Positions 7,195 through 15,600 of a stretch of 17,110 bases of DNA are shown piece after piece. Source of the DNA: an uncultured Hungatella sp. (lineage in GTDB: Bacteria > Bacillota > Clostridia > Lachnospirales > Lachnospiraceae); the NCBI GenBank assembly GCA_910588325.1, contig CAJUPP010000074.1, positions 1 to 17,110 of the forward strand, in the 5' to 3' direction. Numbering within the stretch: position 1 is the stretch's first letter; each line of letters begins with the position of its first letter. Both the position numbers and the translations under genes were made by a program. The notes beneath the pieces are model-generated. The model was not told the origin of the DNA. It ran no database searches and saw nothing but the letters and a program-made list of their open reading frames with translations.

Positions 7195-8763
7195 TTATTC
7201 CTCTTTATTCCGGTAAATAAACTCCCTGAAATCCGCCCAGCCGCCGTCTGTCTTTTCTTCATTATAAGAAAAGATTCCGATGCGAGCTCCGACAAATATG
7301 GAAAGGGAATAGAACAGCGCGAGCTCTTCTCCGAGACGATAATAGTTTTCCCCGTCAAAGCTGTAGAAAAATGCAGCAGTTTCAGCGCCATGGCCCCAGC
7401 TGTTAAAACGGAATACTATTTTCAGCCATATACCTTCCGCTTCCATCGAAATTTCATTTTCTGTCACGGAATACCACTCTTTCAGTGCCCTGATTCCTTT
7501 CCCTGCCACCTCAAAGGGCGCTCTTTTCCCCTCGCGGCGTCTCAGTACAATATTCCGTTTTCCATCCCTTTGCCTGACCCCAATCTGACCATACTGCTCC
7601 ACTAATGCACACAGTCCGGCATAATCTCCATCTTTCATACCGGAGCAATCCAGATTGACCAAAAATTCACTGTAAGGTGCACTGGTTCTCTGGGTCAGTG
7701 TATTAGTTGCTTCCAACAGTTCCAACGCCGGTTTCCTATTCTTTAATCTCAGAAATCCCGGGCGCTCCGTAAACGACCACGCATCGTTATCCGGCGCATG
7801 GTTCCACTGCCATTGCTTTTTCAGGATATTTTCACCGTGTGAAAAGCTGTCACTCCGGATGATTTCCTCCGTCTTCGTTTCCGCAAAAGGAACCGTAAAG
7901 CTTTCCGGCACCTTCCCATCCACGCCCAAAACCGGCCACCCGTCTTTCCATTCCACCGGCATTATAAACGGCACTCTTCCGACAGCGCCGCTGTCCTGAA
8001 ACATCACAGAATACCAGTTACCGTAAGCATCTGCAAAAATAGGCCCCTGTGCAATTCCGCACCCCGGCCGCCACATATCATCATACAAAATTGTCTTTCT
8101 CTCATAGGAACCGAAAGGATCCTTAAGACGGTAACAGACTTCTCGCCGCTTTCCCCTTTTTTCCGCCCTATCCTCCGGCCAGTCGATAAAAAGCAGATAG
8201 ATCCACCCATCCTTTACATAAGTCCGGCACCCTTCGCAGCGCAGTTTAAGCCCCTCCTTCGGAGTATCAAGAAGCAGCCGGTCAGACCCTTCCACAACGC
8301 CTGAGAAATCCTTCTTTAATTCTACAATGCGGATTTCCCCATTCCCATAAACCAGGTATACCTTATCCTCCCAGCACAGAAAAGACATGTCGTGATACAC
8401 GGCTTCCAGCTCTATTCTGTCCCAGTCACTTTTTTCGATATCGTCCGTCGAAAACAAATAGGTTTTCTTCATATCATGACAGACAAAGCATGCATAGAAC
8501 CGTCCCTTATACTGCATCAGACTACTTGCCCACTGTCCTTTCCCATAAGCGTTTTTTCCGTTTTCAAGCCGATAAATATCATTGTCCGCAATATTGGGGC
8601 ATATATAAGAAACGATCTGCCAATGCTGCAGATCTCCTGATTTCAGGACGGGTGCTGCCGGCATATAAAACATGGTAGTGGAAACCATATAAAAATCATT
8701 GCCTACCCGAATAATATCAGGATCCGGCATATCCGCCTGAAATAATGGATTACAAATCTTCAT
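7195..8763 (-). CDS. GH43 beta-xylosidase / alpha-L-arabinofuranosidase with C-terminal concanavalin-like domain
   Basis: At 522 residues, without a signal peptide, this matches the common two-domain GH43 layout. The propeller occupies about residues 1-300: ADMPDPDIIRVGNDFYMVST carries the catalytic base (Asp14 by alignment with PDP), YHDMSF the modulating Asp125, and LRCEGCRTYVKDGWIYL the general acid Glu177. GIAQGPIFADAYGNWYSVMF and the VPFIMPVEW block follow. The C-terminal beta-sandwich spans about 305-522 (WSFTERPGFLRL, YAGLCALVEQYGQIGV, AAFFYSFDGENYYRLG). This layout is like GH43 subfamily 12 enzymes acting on arabinoxylan oligosaccharides. The ATG at 8763 has GGAGG at 8770-8774 with 6 bases of spacing. 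It can be transcribed both from the transporter operon through a leaky hairpin and from its own extended -10 promoter. Confidence 0.85.
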   Translation of the reverse strand: MKICNPLFQADMPDPDIIRVGNDFYMVSTTMFYMPAAPVLKSGDLQHWQIVSYICPNIADNDIYRLENGKNAYGKGQWASSLMQYKGRFYACFVCHDMKKTYLFSTDDIEKSDWDRIELEAVYHDMSFLCWEDKVYLVYGNGEIRIVELKKDFSGVVEGSDRLLLDTPKEGLKLRCEGCRTYVKDGWIYLLFIDWPEDRAEKRGKRREVCYRLKDPFGSYERKTILYDDMWRPGCGIAQGPIFADAYGNWYSVMFQDSGAVGRVPFIMPVEWKDGWPVLGVDGKVPESFTVPFAETKTEEIIRSDSFSHGENILKKQWQWNHAPDNDAWSFTERPGFLRLKNRKPALELLEATNTLTQRTSAPYSEFLVNLDCSGMKDGDYAGLCALVEQYGQIGVRQRDGKRNIVLRRREGKRAPFEVAGKGIRALKEWYSVTENEISMEAEGIWLKIVFRFNSWGHGAETAAFFYSFDGENYYRLGEELALFYSLSIFVGARIGIFSYNEEKTDGGWADFREFIYRNKEE

Positions 8764-8807
8764 CGCAAACCTCCAGCAGGACTTTGACGTCCTTAATTTA
8801 TATCTGT

Positions 8808-8813
8808 ATTATA
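8808..8813 (-). promoter_or_regulatory. Secondary promoter before the GH43 pair
   Basis: A perfect TATAAT preceded by TGG lies on the minus strand 45 bases before the GH43 start at 8763. No good -35 is present, which is common for extended -10 promoters. A short dyad GGAC-N6-GTCC (8779-8792) lies just downstream and could be an operator, but that is weak. Confidence 0.4.
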
Positions 8814-8854
8814 CCAGAAAAGGAAAGGCTCCGCATTCCCTTATATGCGCACAA

Positions 8855-8872
8855 AGGCAGCTTTCGCTGCCT
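8855..8872 (-). terminator. Hairpin after the solute-binding protein gene
   Basis: On the minus strand AGGCAGC and GCTGCCT form a perfect 7-bp stem closed by a GAAA tetraloop, 32 bases after the binding-protein stop. Only three T residues follow, so it is likely a leaky terminator or a 3' end stabiliser of the binding-protein message, a common arrangement in sugar ABC operons. Confidence 0.6.
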
Positions 8873-8904
8873 CTTGCCATTGAATTTCCCTCAATTGTGA
8901 CTGA

Positions 8905-10707
8905 TTACTGAGCTGCCTTTCTTGCATCAATTATGGGCTGATATTTCTCCGTGTCAAATGCTACCAGATCATTCCATCCAAAGCCCTCAAGCTGAGAAAC
9001 CATATCATCCCAGAGAACATCGAATGCCGCCTCGTCTGCGGCAAAAATTGCCTTCCAGGAGGTATCGCATACAATTGTCTTACACTGACTGCGTATCAGC
9101 CCAATATCTGTCGTGTCAATCGCCAGTGACATATTAATGCTGGGAACAGGTTCCATCATACCATTATTCTTTAAATATTCCACTTCGTTCTGAGCGCCGT
9201 ATTTCTCTCTCCACTCCTTGGTGGTTTTGGTGTTGTTCTTCTCAAGGTAAGATGCCCACAGATCAGAACTGTAGGTTTCCCCTGTCACAGGATTCATCTC
9301 AATGCCGGCCACAATCCACTGATTGATCTTATTTTCGCCGTCTGTCCAGTTGCCGCCGCCCTGATCCTCAGGAATCTGAATTTCAGAGGTAAATCTGTTG
9401 TAACCATCCTCTGTCAGAGTATATGTACCATCATCATTTACGGTGTAGATAATACCTTCCGTTCCTATATGCTGGATTGTCAAACCTTCCGGAGATGCCA
9501 GCCAGTCAAAGAATTCCAGAATACGTGCCCTATTCTCATCGCTTACCTGGGAACCGATTCCAAATACACGTCCGCTACCATAATAGTAATCGGAAGTCTG
9601 GAACACCGTCATATCCTTAAGGGGCATACCCATGTAGTTTGCGCCCTTTTCGCCGATTTCAGGAGAGTTGGTAAAGCCCTGCATCCAGTTATTCCACACC
9701 AGATAAGTTCTCTTCTGTTTCATCTTATCACAGGTTGCATTCCAGTCCTGGGTTGCGGAGTCCGGATCAACAATTCCAAGCTGATTGGCTTTAAAGAAAA
9801 ATTTCAGCATCTTGTAATATGCCCCCTCTTTGTCAGTCAGAGGCGTTATAGAGTTGTCTGCCCCAATCAAGACAGAACCGTTTACTTCCTGTCCGTACCA
9901 TTTGGTAAGCTGGTTGACATTCTCAATAGAAGTTCCGTCCCAGTCTTTCCACAGGGTCATGCCATATGCCTTGTCACCGGCTTCATTGGCAGGGTGTGCA
10001 TCCTGCATATCCTTGAGCACATTGAGCAGGTCATCCAGATTGTTCAGTTCAGGTTTTCCAAGCTCCGAATAAAAATCCCAGGGGATTCTCGGCAGGGAAG
10101 AAACCGTCTCTGCCATATAGGCAGTCGGTCCATTGGAATTCATTTCCGTGGGAATCGCCCATATTCCGTCTCCGATGCCTGCATTAAACTTTTCAATCTG
10201 CTCCTGATACTTCATCAGGTTGGGATAGTTTCCAATCTCCGCACTTATGTCGGCAATCAGTCCCACGTCAACACATTCCAGCATATCTGCGTTATCAAGC
10301 AAAACAATATCTCCCAGATTCCCCGCTGCGGTTCTGGTCTGATAGAGTGCCTCGCCGTCGCCTGCCACTTGAGGCGCAATAATGTTCAATACAAGATTGA
10401 ATTTGTCCTTTAAAATCTTTCCATACCATCCGGACTGAAGACCCTGATAATTGGATGCCACGTCATAGACCTCCAGGGTAAGCTCCTCGTCGTGAGAAAC
10501 TGCCGACGCTGCCGATGCTTCCCCTTCTTCCTCCTGTGTTTCGGCAGTGTCCTCCTGTGTGGAATCGCCCTCTCCCGTATCTTCTTCCTGTGCCGGTTCC
10601 TCAGATCCGGCATTTGTCTCTTTCTGACCATCGCTTCCACAGCCGCTTAAAACCGTAGATGCCATAAGCACGGTAGCCAGTACTGTTGCTAAAACACGCT
10701 TTTTCAT
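8905..10707 (-). CDS. ABC transporter extracellular solute-binding lipoprotein (LplA-like, CUT1)
   Basis: A 600-residue secreted lipoprotein. The signal peptide MKKRVLATVLATVLMASTVL ends in the lipobox LSGC with the lipidated Cys23. An acidic low-complexity linker (about residues 25-68, rich in E, D, Q, T) follows and should hold the binding domain off the membrane. The rest resembles family 1 oligosaccharide-binding proteins of the Lpl group: GDIVLLDNADML, NGIWAIPTEMNS-type hinge residues, many Trp residues, and FFDWLASPEGLTIQHIGTEG. It should capture xylo- or arabinoxylo-oligosaccharides outside the cell and deliver them to the two permeases encoded just upstream. The ATG at 10707 has a near-perfect TAGGAGG site. 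The hairpin after it suggests higher expression than the downstream enzymes. Ligand specificity is inferred only from the GH43 neighbours. Confidence 0.88.
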   Translation of the reverse strand: MKKRVLATVLATVLMASTVLSGCGSDGQKETNAGSEEPAQEEDTGEGDSTQEDTAETQEEEGEASAASAVSHDEELTLEVYDVASNYQGLQSGWYGKILKDKFNLVLNIIAPQVAGDGEALYQTRTAAGNLGDIVLLDNADMLECVDVGLIADISAEIGNYPNLMKYQEQIEKFNAGIGDGIWAIPTEMNSNGPTAYMAETVSSLPRIPWDFYSELGKPELNNLDDLLNVLKDMQDAHPANEAGDKAYGMTLWKDWDGTSIENVNQLTKWYGQEVNGSVLIGADNSITPLTDKEGAYYKMLKFFFKANQLGIVDPDSATQDWNATCDKMKQKRTYLVWNNWMQGFTNSPEIGEKGANYMGMPLKDMTVFQTSDYYYGSGRVFGIGSQVSDENRARILEFFDWLASPEGLTIQHIGTEGIIYTVNDDGTYTLTEDGYNRFTSEIQIPEDQGGGNWTDGENKINQWIVAGIEMNPVTGETYSSDLWASYLEKNNTKTTKEWREKYGAQNEVEYLKNNGMMEPVPSINMSLAIDTTDIGLIRSQCKTIVCDTSWKAIFAADEAAFDVLWDDMVSQLEGFGWNDLVAFDTEKYQPIIDARKAAQ

Positions 10708-10810
10708 GAATTACCTCCTATCTTGATTTTGCAGATGTTCTCAAGATGCACCCCGAATACCTGCTGTTAATTTTTTATAACAAACGGAAATCTGCTTCCG
10801 CCTATTATCT

Positions 10811-11734
10811 TTAACCCTTCACTGCCCCGATCATAATTCCCTTCACAAAATATTTCTGGAAGAAAGGATATACCATCATAATCGGCAGCACCACAATCAC
10901 AGTAATGGTCATACGGATGCTGGTGGCAGTCTGCGTGGTGGCGGCCGCCGCCGCCAGCGAACTGGAACTGCTGGTATTTGCCAGCGCGGAAAGAGAGCTT
11001 GCCTGATTCAGATACTGATAGAGCACAAACTGCAGAGGATAAAGCCTTGTATCCGTAACCAGAAGCAGCGTATCCTGAAAAGCATTCCACTGATTCACCG
11101 CGGCAAAAATGGCAACCGTAGCCATGATCGGTTTGATAACCGGGATCATCACCTTAAAGAACACTGTCATAATACCCGCACCGTCAATTTCCGCCGCCTC
11201 CTGAAGCTCTCTGGGAACAGATTCCACAAACGTCTTGGTCAGTACGATATGAAAGGGGGATACAATCGCCGGAAGTACATACCCCCAGAAATTGTTGGTC
11301 AGGTGCATGTTCTTCATTACCAAAAACCATGGAATAATTCCTGCATTGAAATACATGGTTGCAATAATCAGACGGTACCACAGCTTCCTGTGCCACATCT
11401 TATCCTGAGTAAACATAAAACCCAGAAATGCGGAAGCGCTCACGGTGCCAATCGTCCCCAGCACAGTTCTCAGTACCGAAATCTTTGCCGCCTGAAACAA
11501 TCCTTCAATGCCAAAAGCACTGCTGTAGTTTTTCAAATGAATTCCCTTCGGCCAAAACAGTACCACGCCCCTTGAGCTCAAATCGTTAGCGCTGATCGTA
11601 TTGATAAATATATAATAAAAAGGATATAAGCACAGCAGCGCACAGATGGAGAAAATCACATAACACGTCACACTGACCATCTGGTCACCAAAGCTTTGAT
11701 GTATTTTTTGTTTATGAACCGTTTCTTTTCCCAT
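10811..11734 (-). CDS. Sugar ABC transporter permease, LplC-like
   Basis: A 307-residue inner-membrane permease with about six hydrophobic helices (for example around residues 20-45, 90-110, 120-140, 150-170 and 265-290). The cytoplasmic EAA loop that contacts the ATPase is visible at about residues 176-201 as ELQEAAEIDGAGIMTVFFKV followed by MIPVIKP. The C-terminus FVKGIMIGAVKG is typical of LplC-type proteins. A Ser/Ala/Thr-rich stretch lies before the last helix. It starts 39 bases after the LplB-like stop, and the binding-protein gene begins about 100 bases after its own stop. The start at 11734 has only a modest AAAGG site 12 bases upstream. No ATPase gene accompanies the set, so a shared ATPase elsewhere is expected. 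Confidence 0.88.
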   Translation of the reverse strand: MGKETVHKQKIHQSFGDQMVSVTCYVIFSICALLCLYPFYYIFINTISANDLSSRGVVLFWPKGIHLKNYSSAFGIEGLFQAAKISVLRTVLGTIGTVSASAFLGFMFTQDKMWHRKLWYRLIIATMYFNAGIIPWFLVMKNMHLTNNFWGYVLPAIVSPFHIVLTKTFVESVPRELQEAAEIDGAGIMTVFFKVMIPVIKPIMATVAIFAAVNQWNAFQDTLLLVTDTRLYPLQFVLYQYLNQASSLSALANTSSSSSLAAAAATTQTATSIRMTITVIVVLPIMMVYPFFQKYFVKGIMIGAVKG

Positions 11735-11773
11735 ATGATAACCATACCTTTCTTTTCTCCACAGAGAGTTTCC

Positions 11774-12694
11774 TTACAGAAAACTCTCTCCACGGGTGAA
11801 CTTGGAAACCGCATTGGCTCCCACCAAAAGCAATACACTGACTACACTTTTAAGCATACTAAGCGCAACTGAAACGGAATAGCTACCGCTTCCCATTGCC
11901 AGGTTATACACATACAGGTCAAGTACCTGGATATATTCCTTATTAAAAGCATTCTGAAATACATAATACTGCTCCATACCATTAGACAGGAAGTTTCCGA
12001 TATTCATCATCAGAAGGACAAAGAAAGTTGGGAGCAGGCTGGGAATGGTTATGTAACGGATTGACTGCATCCTCGTGGCGCCATCCACCTTCGCTGCCTG
12101 AAACAGCTCGTCATCAATGCTGGAGATTGCCGCAATATACATAATTGCCGCCCACCCCAAATTTTTCCAAGTAAGCCACAGCCACTGGGTAAGCCACACA
12201 TTATCTGCGGACTGAAGGAACAGAACCGGCTCCTTTATAATTCCCAGATTCATAAGCAGAGTGTTCATCATTCCTGTACTGTTGAACAGACTGAACGCCA
12301 CAGAATATACCAGAACCCAGCTTATAAAGTTGGGAAGGGTGGTTACTGTCTGTACAAATTTTCTGAACGGGACACACCGAATTTCATTTAAAAACACTGC
12401 AAAAATCATGGGCAGCCAGGAGGTTCCCAGTGTGATACCGCTCATCACAAAGGTATTTTTAAGCACCTGCCAGAGCTGGGCAACCTTCACCGGATTCTCC
12501 ACCAGTGATTTAAACCATTTAAGCCCTACAAATTCCGCTTCCGAAAACGGTCTGGGCGGCCTGTAATCATAAAAGGCATACAACCATCCATACAGCGGAT
12601 AGTAGGAAAATAAAAGCACCAGAACAATAAACGGCAGTACATAAAGAAACAGCTTAAAGGAATACCATTTCTTTTTATCAATTTTTCTGATCAT
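11774..12694 (-). CDS. Sugar ABC transporter permease, LplB-like
   Basis: A 306-residue membrane protein and the first gene of the transporter operon. Hydrophobic helices include LFLYVLPFIVLVLLFSYYPL near the N-terminus and several more. The EAA loop lies at about residues 196-219 (ELFQAAKVDGATRMQSIRYI followed by TIPSLLPT). The C-terminus NAVSKFTRGESFL is typical of the family. A GTG at 12700 is also in frame, but the GGAGG at 12702-12706 would abut it. The ATG at 12694 has 7 bases of spacing and is chosen. It pairs with the LplC-like protein to form the heterodimeric channel. Transcription begins at a consensus promoter whose early transcribed region holds the LacI-type operator. Confidence 0.88.
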   Translation of the reverse strand: MIRKIDKKKWYSFKLFLYVLPFIVLVLLFSYYPLYGWLYAFYDYRPPRPFSEAEFVGLKWFKSLVENPVKVAQLWQVLKNTFVMSGITLGTSWLPMIFAVFLNEIRCVPFRKFVQTVTTLPNFISWVLVYSVAFSLFNSTGMMNTLLMNLGIIKEPVLFLQSADNVWLTQWLWLTWKNLGWAAIMYIAAISSIDDELFQAAKVDGATRMQSIRYITIPSLLPTFFVLLMMNIGNFLSNGMEQYYVFQNAFNKEYIQVLDLYVYNLAMGSGSYSVSVALSMLKSVVSVLLLVGANAVSKFTRGESFL

Positions 12695-12714
12695 TCTCAC
12701 CCCTCCAGAATTAA

Positions 12715-12730
12715 GTTTAACGTTTTACTT
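12715..12730 (-). promoter_or_regulatory. LacI-family operator, copy 1 (transporter operon)
   Basis: The sequence GTTTAACGTTTTACT (12715-12729) is repeated without change at 15941-15955. On the minus strand it reads as an imperfect dyad GTnnAACGTTnnAC with the central CG typical of LacI-family operators. It lies about 11 bases beyond the -10 box, where a bound repressor would block initiation or elongation. Confidence 0.7.
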
Positions 12731-12740
12731 ATGTACTAAA

Positions 12741-12769
12741 ATCATATATCTAACAGTACTATTTGTCAA
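12741..12769 (-). promoter_or_regulatory. Promoter of the ABC transporter / GH43 operon
   Basis: Perfect TTGACA (12764-12769), a 17-base spacer and TATGAT (12741-12746) on the minus strand, about 47 bases before the LplB-like start codon. This is a near-consensus sigma-A promoter, as expected for a gene set controlled mainly by a repressor. Confidence 0.8.
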
Positions 12770-12874
12770 CATATTTCTTCGCAATAATTATATATTTAAT
12801 TGGTATAACATAGTTTTATAGGATAATTTGTCTCAAAATTCTCATAGAAATATCGTTAAACCTAATTTGCATCC

Positions 12875-12901
12875 AAAAAAAGCTCCGGCAAACGCCGGAG
12901 C
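12875..12901 (-). terminator. Intrinsic terminator of the upstream GH43 operon
   Basis: On the minus strand GCTCCGGC and GCCGGAGC form a perfect 8-bp stem with a GTTT loop, followed directly by seven T residues. It ends the transcript coming from the 15.9-kb promoter and isolates it from the transporter promoter downstream. Confidence 0.92.
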
Positions 12902-12918
12902 AACTTTTCTATCATTTT

Positions 12919-13259
12919 TTATTGCAAATTTAAAGACAACAGACTGGCATTTTCTCCTCCCCGATAGGTCAGATAAATGACCTGCTTTCCGTCCGAAATA
13001 CAGACAGGCGCCGCATATTCCTCCCATACATTAGAATACTGTCTCCTCTTCCACAAAAAACTGTGTACAGGCAAGTCCTCTCCCCCTCGGTCAAAAGTTC
13101 CAGGGCGGATCAGCACACATAATCTCCCGTGCAGAACACTTACCCATTATAAAAGTCATGGGAACCATAGACATAAACTCTGCCCCCGAACACATAGGGT
13201 TCCCCCTCAGGTATGTATTCCCACGAGGGAAGATAGGGGTTAAGCGCCTTCTTTTTCAT
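12919..13259 (-). pseudogene. GH43-family glycosidase remnant with nonsense codons and internal deletion
   Basis: The start is excellent: ATG at 13259 with AAGGAGG six bases upstream. The first 39 residues, from KKALNPYLPSWEYIPEGEPY through VYVYGSHDFYNG, match the opening of a well-known GH43 subgroup. The frame then meets TAA (13142-13140), continues as VFCTGDYVC, and meets TGA where the family has Trp (CWSAP). From about 13110 another frame supplies the far C-terminus (SNVWEEYAAPVC, VIYLTYRGGENASLLSLN), ending at 12919. The central part, including most of the propeller and the acid/base residues, is gone. It follows the intact GH43 gene by 11 bases and precedes the operon terminator. No functional product is expected. 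Confidence 0.85.
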
Positions 13260-13270
13260 ATTGAACCTCC

Positions 13271-14926
13271 TTACTTTATGACAATCTTCATTTTTACTTC
13301 CCGCAATTTCTGATCCAAATCTTCCCCGGCCGACATTCCAAACTCAGGAAAACCATCCCTGCGGAAATGCACCCGCCGGATGCCATCACATCTCAGATTC
13401 TGATCCAACCCGGTCTCCCCATGGTAAGCAATCATCAAATCTCCGTCTTCATCCTCAAAAAAGGAGTTATGCCCCGGTCCATACTCCCCTTCCACAGAAT
13501 AAAAGGAAAGGACAGGAGCACAATGCTTGTTCCAGACAGATATATCCAGCAGGTTGTCTCTCTCCCTAGCCATAAAAAGACCGAGAGCATAGGTATAACT
13601 GTTTGCCGAGCCTCCTGAATAAGTAAGATACACCCTTCCATCCTTTACAAACGTATAAGGTCCTTCATTATTAATGGTTCCCGCCACATTTTCCCATCCA
13701 AACAGCGGCCGAGAGAGAAGTACCGGATCGCTCTTTAACCTCCAAGGTTCCTTTTCATCTGTTGCTGCAATATAAAGCATGGAGCCGGTATCCAGCGCTG
13801 TTCCGATATGTCTTCGGTAAGACCATATCAGCCAGGAACCCCGAATTGTTTTCAGGTATGTCATGTCCAGCGTAATTCCATCTTCCGAAAGCCAGCTTCC
13901 ATCTTTCCTTCTGACTCTGACGGGATCCTCCCAGCTCTTTGCCTCCGTGATGGGACAGCCCTTTTTCAGTTTCATGAAATGGCACTGGGGTCCCCACACA
14001 TGACCGCTGACGGCAAACAGAAGGTAAAGCTCCCCGCCTATTACATGAAATTCCGGAGCCCAGAAGGTCTGAATCAACTCACGGCTCTCATCCCTTGCCA
14101 GGATCAGATGCTCCGTTATCCCCTCCTCAAAAAGCTCCCTTACCGTGTCCGCTTCCCGAACATAAAGGCCAATATCATCCATATTATCGTTGGTAGAAAT
14201 ATAATACCACTTTCCTTCCCACCAAAAGAGCACCGGATCCCCATATCCTTTCGCCAGTGGAAAGGGATAACTTTTATCCTCCACCCTTCCCTGCACCTCG
14301 CAGATTACCGGTGTCGAAAAGTCAATTCCATCCTTCTCCCAAATGACTTTTTTGAGACTGGTGGAACCGTCCGAATATACCGCCGTCACCCTTATTTCAT
14401 CCAGCTCCTCTGCGGAATGAACCACTACACATTCTGGAACGGTTATCTCTGTGTTCACGATAGGATTCCAATATTCCTCTGCCCGCCCCAAAATATCCTT
14501 GTCAACTTCCACACACGCAAGCGGCTCTCTGGAAATCCCTTCCTCTGCTCTCATTTGCTCCACCGCTCCGATATCAGTCAACCCGGTATTTTCAAAGGAA
14601 ATAAAATCTTCCGTTTTCCACAAAAGAAGCTTTCCCTCTGTGCTCTCATCCGGCTCTCCGTTTTCACTGACTCTGAGAGCCGCAATCCCATATCCTCCCT
14701 CTTTTAAAGGAAAGACCTGCGGATGACTCACACCTTTCGGAGAGATCGTGTCATTCTGACGTATCTCTGCCTCTGCAAAAAGAATGCCATAGTTTTTGTT
14801 AAAAGGCTGAAAATCCTCACCATCCCGGCTGCCAGCCATATGAATGCTGTAGGAAAGCCCTTCCGGATAACAGTCTGTCTCCGGCTGCCTTGTATATACT
14901 TTTATGTAGCCCTTATATTCTTTCAT
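13271..14926 (-). CDS. GH43-family glycosidase with N-terminal domain and Ig-like insert (paralogue of 5375-7165)
   Basis: A 551-residue protein without signal peptide and with the same order of parts as the enzyme at 5375-7165: an N-terminal domain (about 1-120; YSIHMAGSRDGEDFQPF, GILFAEAE), an Ig-like segment (VTAVYSDGS, about 180-188) and a GH43 propeller (about 225-540). Likely catalytic residues are Asp230 in GYGDPVLFWWEGKWYY, Asp354 in TLDMTYL and Glu421 in NNEGPYTFVKDGRVYLTY; GPGHNSFFEDEDGD holds His486. WAPEFHVIGGELYLLF is at 289-304. It is shorter than its paralogue mainly between residues 115 and 170. The ATG at 14926 has GGAGG seven bases upstream. It is the only intact gene of its operon, flanked by two pseudogenes, and is expected to be repressed through the operator at 15941. 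Confidence 0.8.
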   Translation of the reverse strand: MKEYKGYIKVYTRQPETDCYPEGLSYSIHMAGSRDGEDFQPFNKNYGILFAEAEIRQNDTISPKGVSHPQVFPLKEGGYGIAALRVSENGEPDESTEGKLLLWKTEDFISFENTGLTDIGAVEQMRAEEGISREPLACVEVDKDILGRAEEYWNPIVNTEITVPECVVVHSAEELDEIRVTAVYSDGSTSLKKVIWEKDGIDFSTPVICEVQGRVEDKSYPFPLAKGYGDPVLFWWEGKWYYISTNDNMDDIGLYVREADTVRELFEEGITEHLILARDESRELIQTFWAPEFHVIGGELYLLFAVSGHVWGPQCHFMKLKKGCPITEAKSWEDPVRVRRKDGSWLSEDGITLDMTYLKTIRGSWLIWSYRRHIGTALDTGSMLYIAATDEKEPWRLKSDPVLLSRPLFGWENVAGTINNEGPYTFVKDGRVYLTYSGGSANSYTYALGLFMARERDNLLDISVWNKHCAPVLSFYSVEGEYGPGHNSFFEDEDGDLMIAYHGETGLDQNLRCDGIRRVHFRRDGFPEFGMSAGEDLDQKLREVKMKIVIK

Positions 14927-14955
14927 TACTCTGCCTCCAGTACTGTTGCAATCAC

Positions 14956-15600
14956 CTAGGCCTGGATTCTTGCCAGATAATCATTGGGGTGATTGAGCAG
15001 GTTCCCCGTCAGATCCAGATACCTCTTCTTCCTTTCCATCTCTTTCTGAATTCCCTGCACATTGGCAAGGGCAATGCCCTTACCGCACAGAGCCTTCAGG
15101 CTTTCTTCCTGATCATCCTGGTACGCCCAGAAGTGCAGCGGCTCAGTATCCGCAAGCCGATTGGGAAGCGTGGTGACAATCAGAAGAAACTCTGTCTTTT
15201 GAGAATCTTTCCCGATCTCCTTTATCAGACTTTCTACCCTCTTCCCATATTCTTTCCCCTTGCACCGGTCATTCATTCCAAATCCCAGCCGCAGCATATA
15301 CTGTCTCCAAACAAAACAATGCCGACCTCTTTCTTTTCCCTTATCTTTTCGGAAAGCTCCGGCAAATTCTTCATTGCTCCCTCCGGCGCCAAAATCCAGC
15401 CGGATTCCTTTTTCTTCCAGAGCAGCCTTTGATTCCTGCTCCGTCCGATGGAAAAACCGCTCCTGCTCATATACCGTTTCCCCACTGTATCTTTCCACTC
15501 TCAGAACCTTCTCCAAAGGCAGCAGAAATGGAGCCTCACAGATTCCATTTTCGTCTGTCATAGCAAAGGTCTCCCGGTAAATCTCCCCTTTTCTCCAGAA
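14956..15600 (-). pseudogene. SGNH/GDSL hydrolase, frameshifted and internally deleted
   Basis: Three pieces of one SGNH hydrolase occur in order but in two frames. Piece one (about 15591-15430) resembles the N-terminal domain: GEIYRETFAMTDENGICEAP then LRVERYSGETVYEQERFF. Piece two (about 15420-15290), in another frame, holds block I: EKKEVGIVLFGDSICCGWD with the catalytic Ser. Piece three (about 15300-14956) holds block III GMND and the C-terminal block V NHPNDYLARIQA with the catalytic His. Block II (the oxyanion Gly region) and roughly 100 residues are missing between GDS and GMND. Family members act as carbohydrate deacetylases, which fits the xylan locus. The product is expected to be inactive. 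The junction near 15281-15292 could be read in both frames, suggesting a deletion at a short shared sequence. Confidence 0.75.

Noticed and set aside
9469..10413. 314-codon open frame on the plus strand
   Set aside because: It lies wholly antisense to the solute-binding protein gene, has no good ribosome binding site, and its translation shows no family motif; the minus-strand frame has a signal peptide and clear homology.
13808..14707. 299-codon open frame on the plus strand
   Set aside because: Antisense to the intact GH43 gene; low-complexity translation with no recognisable domain.
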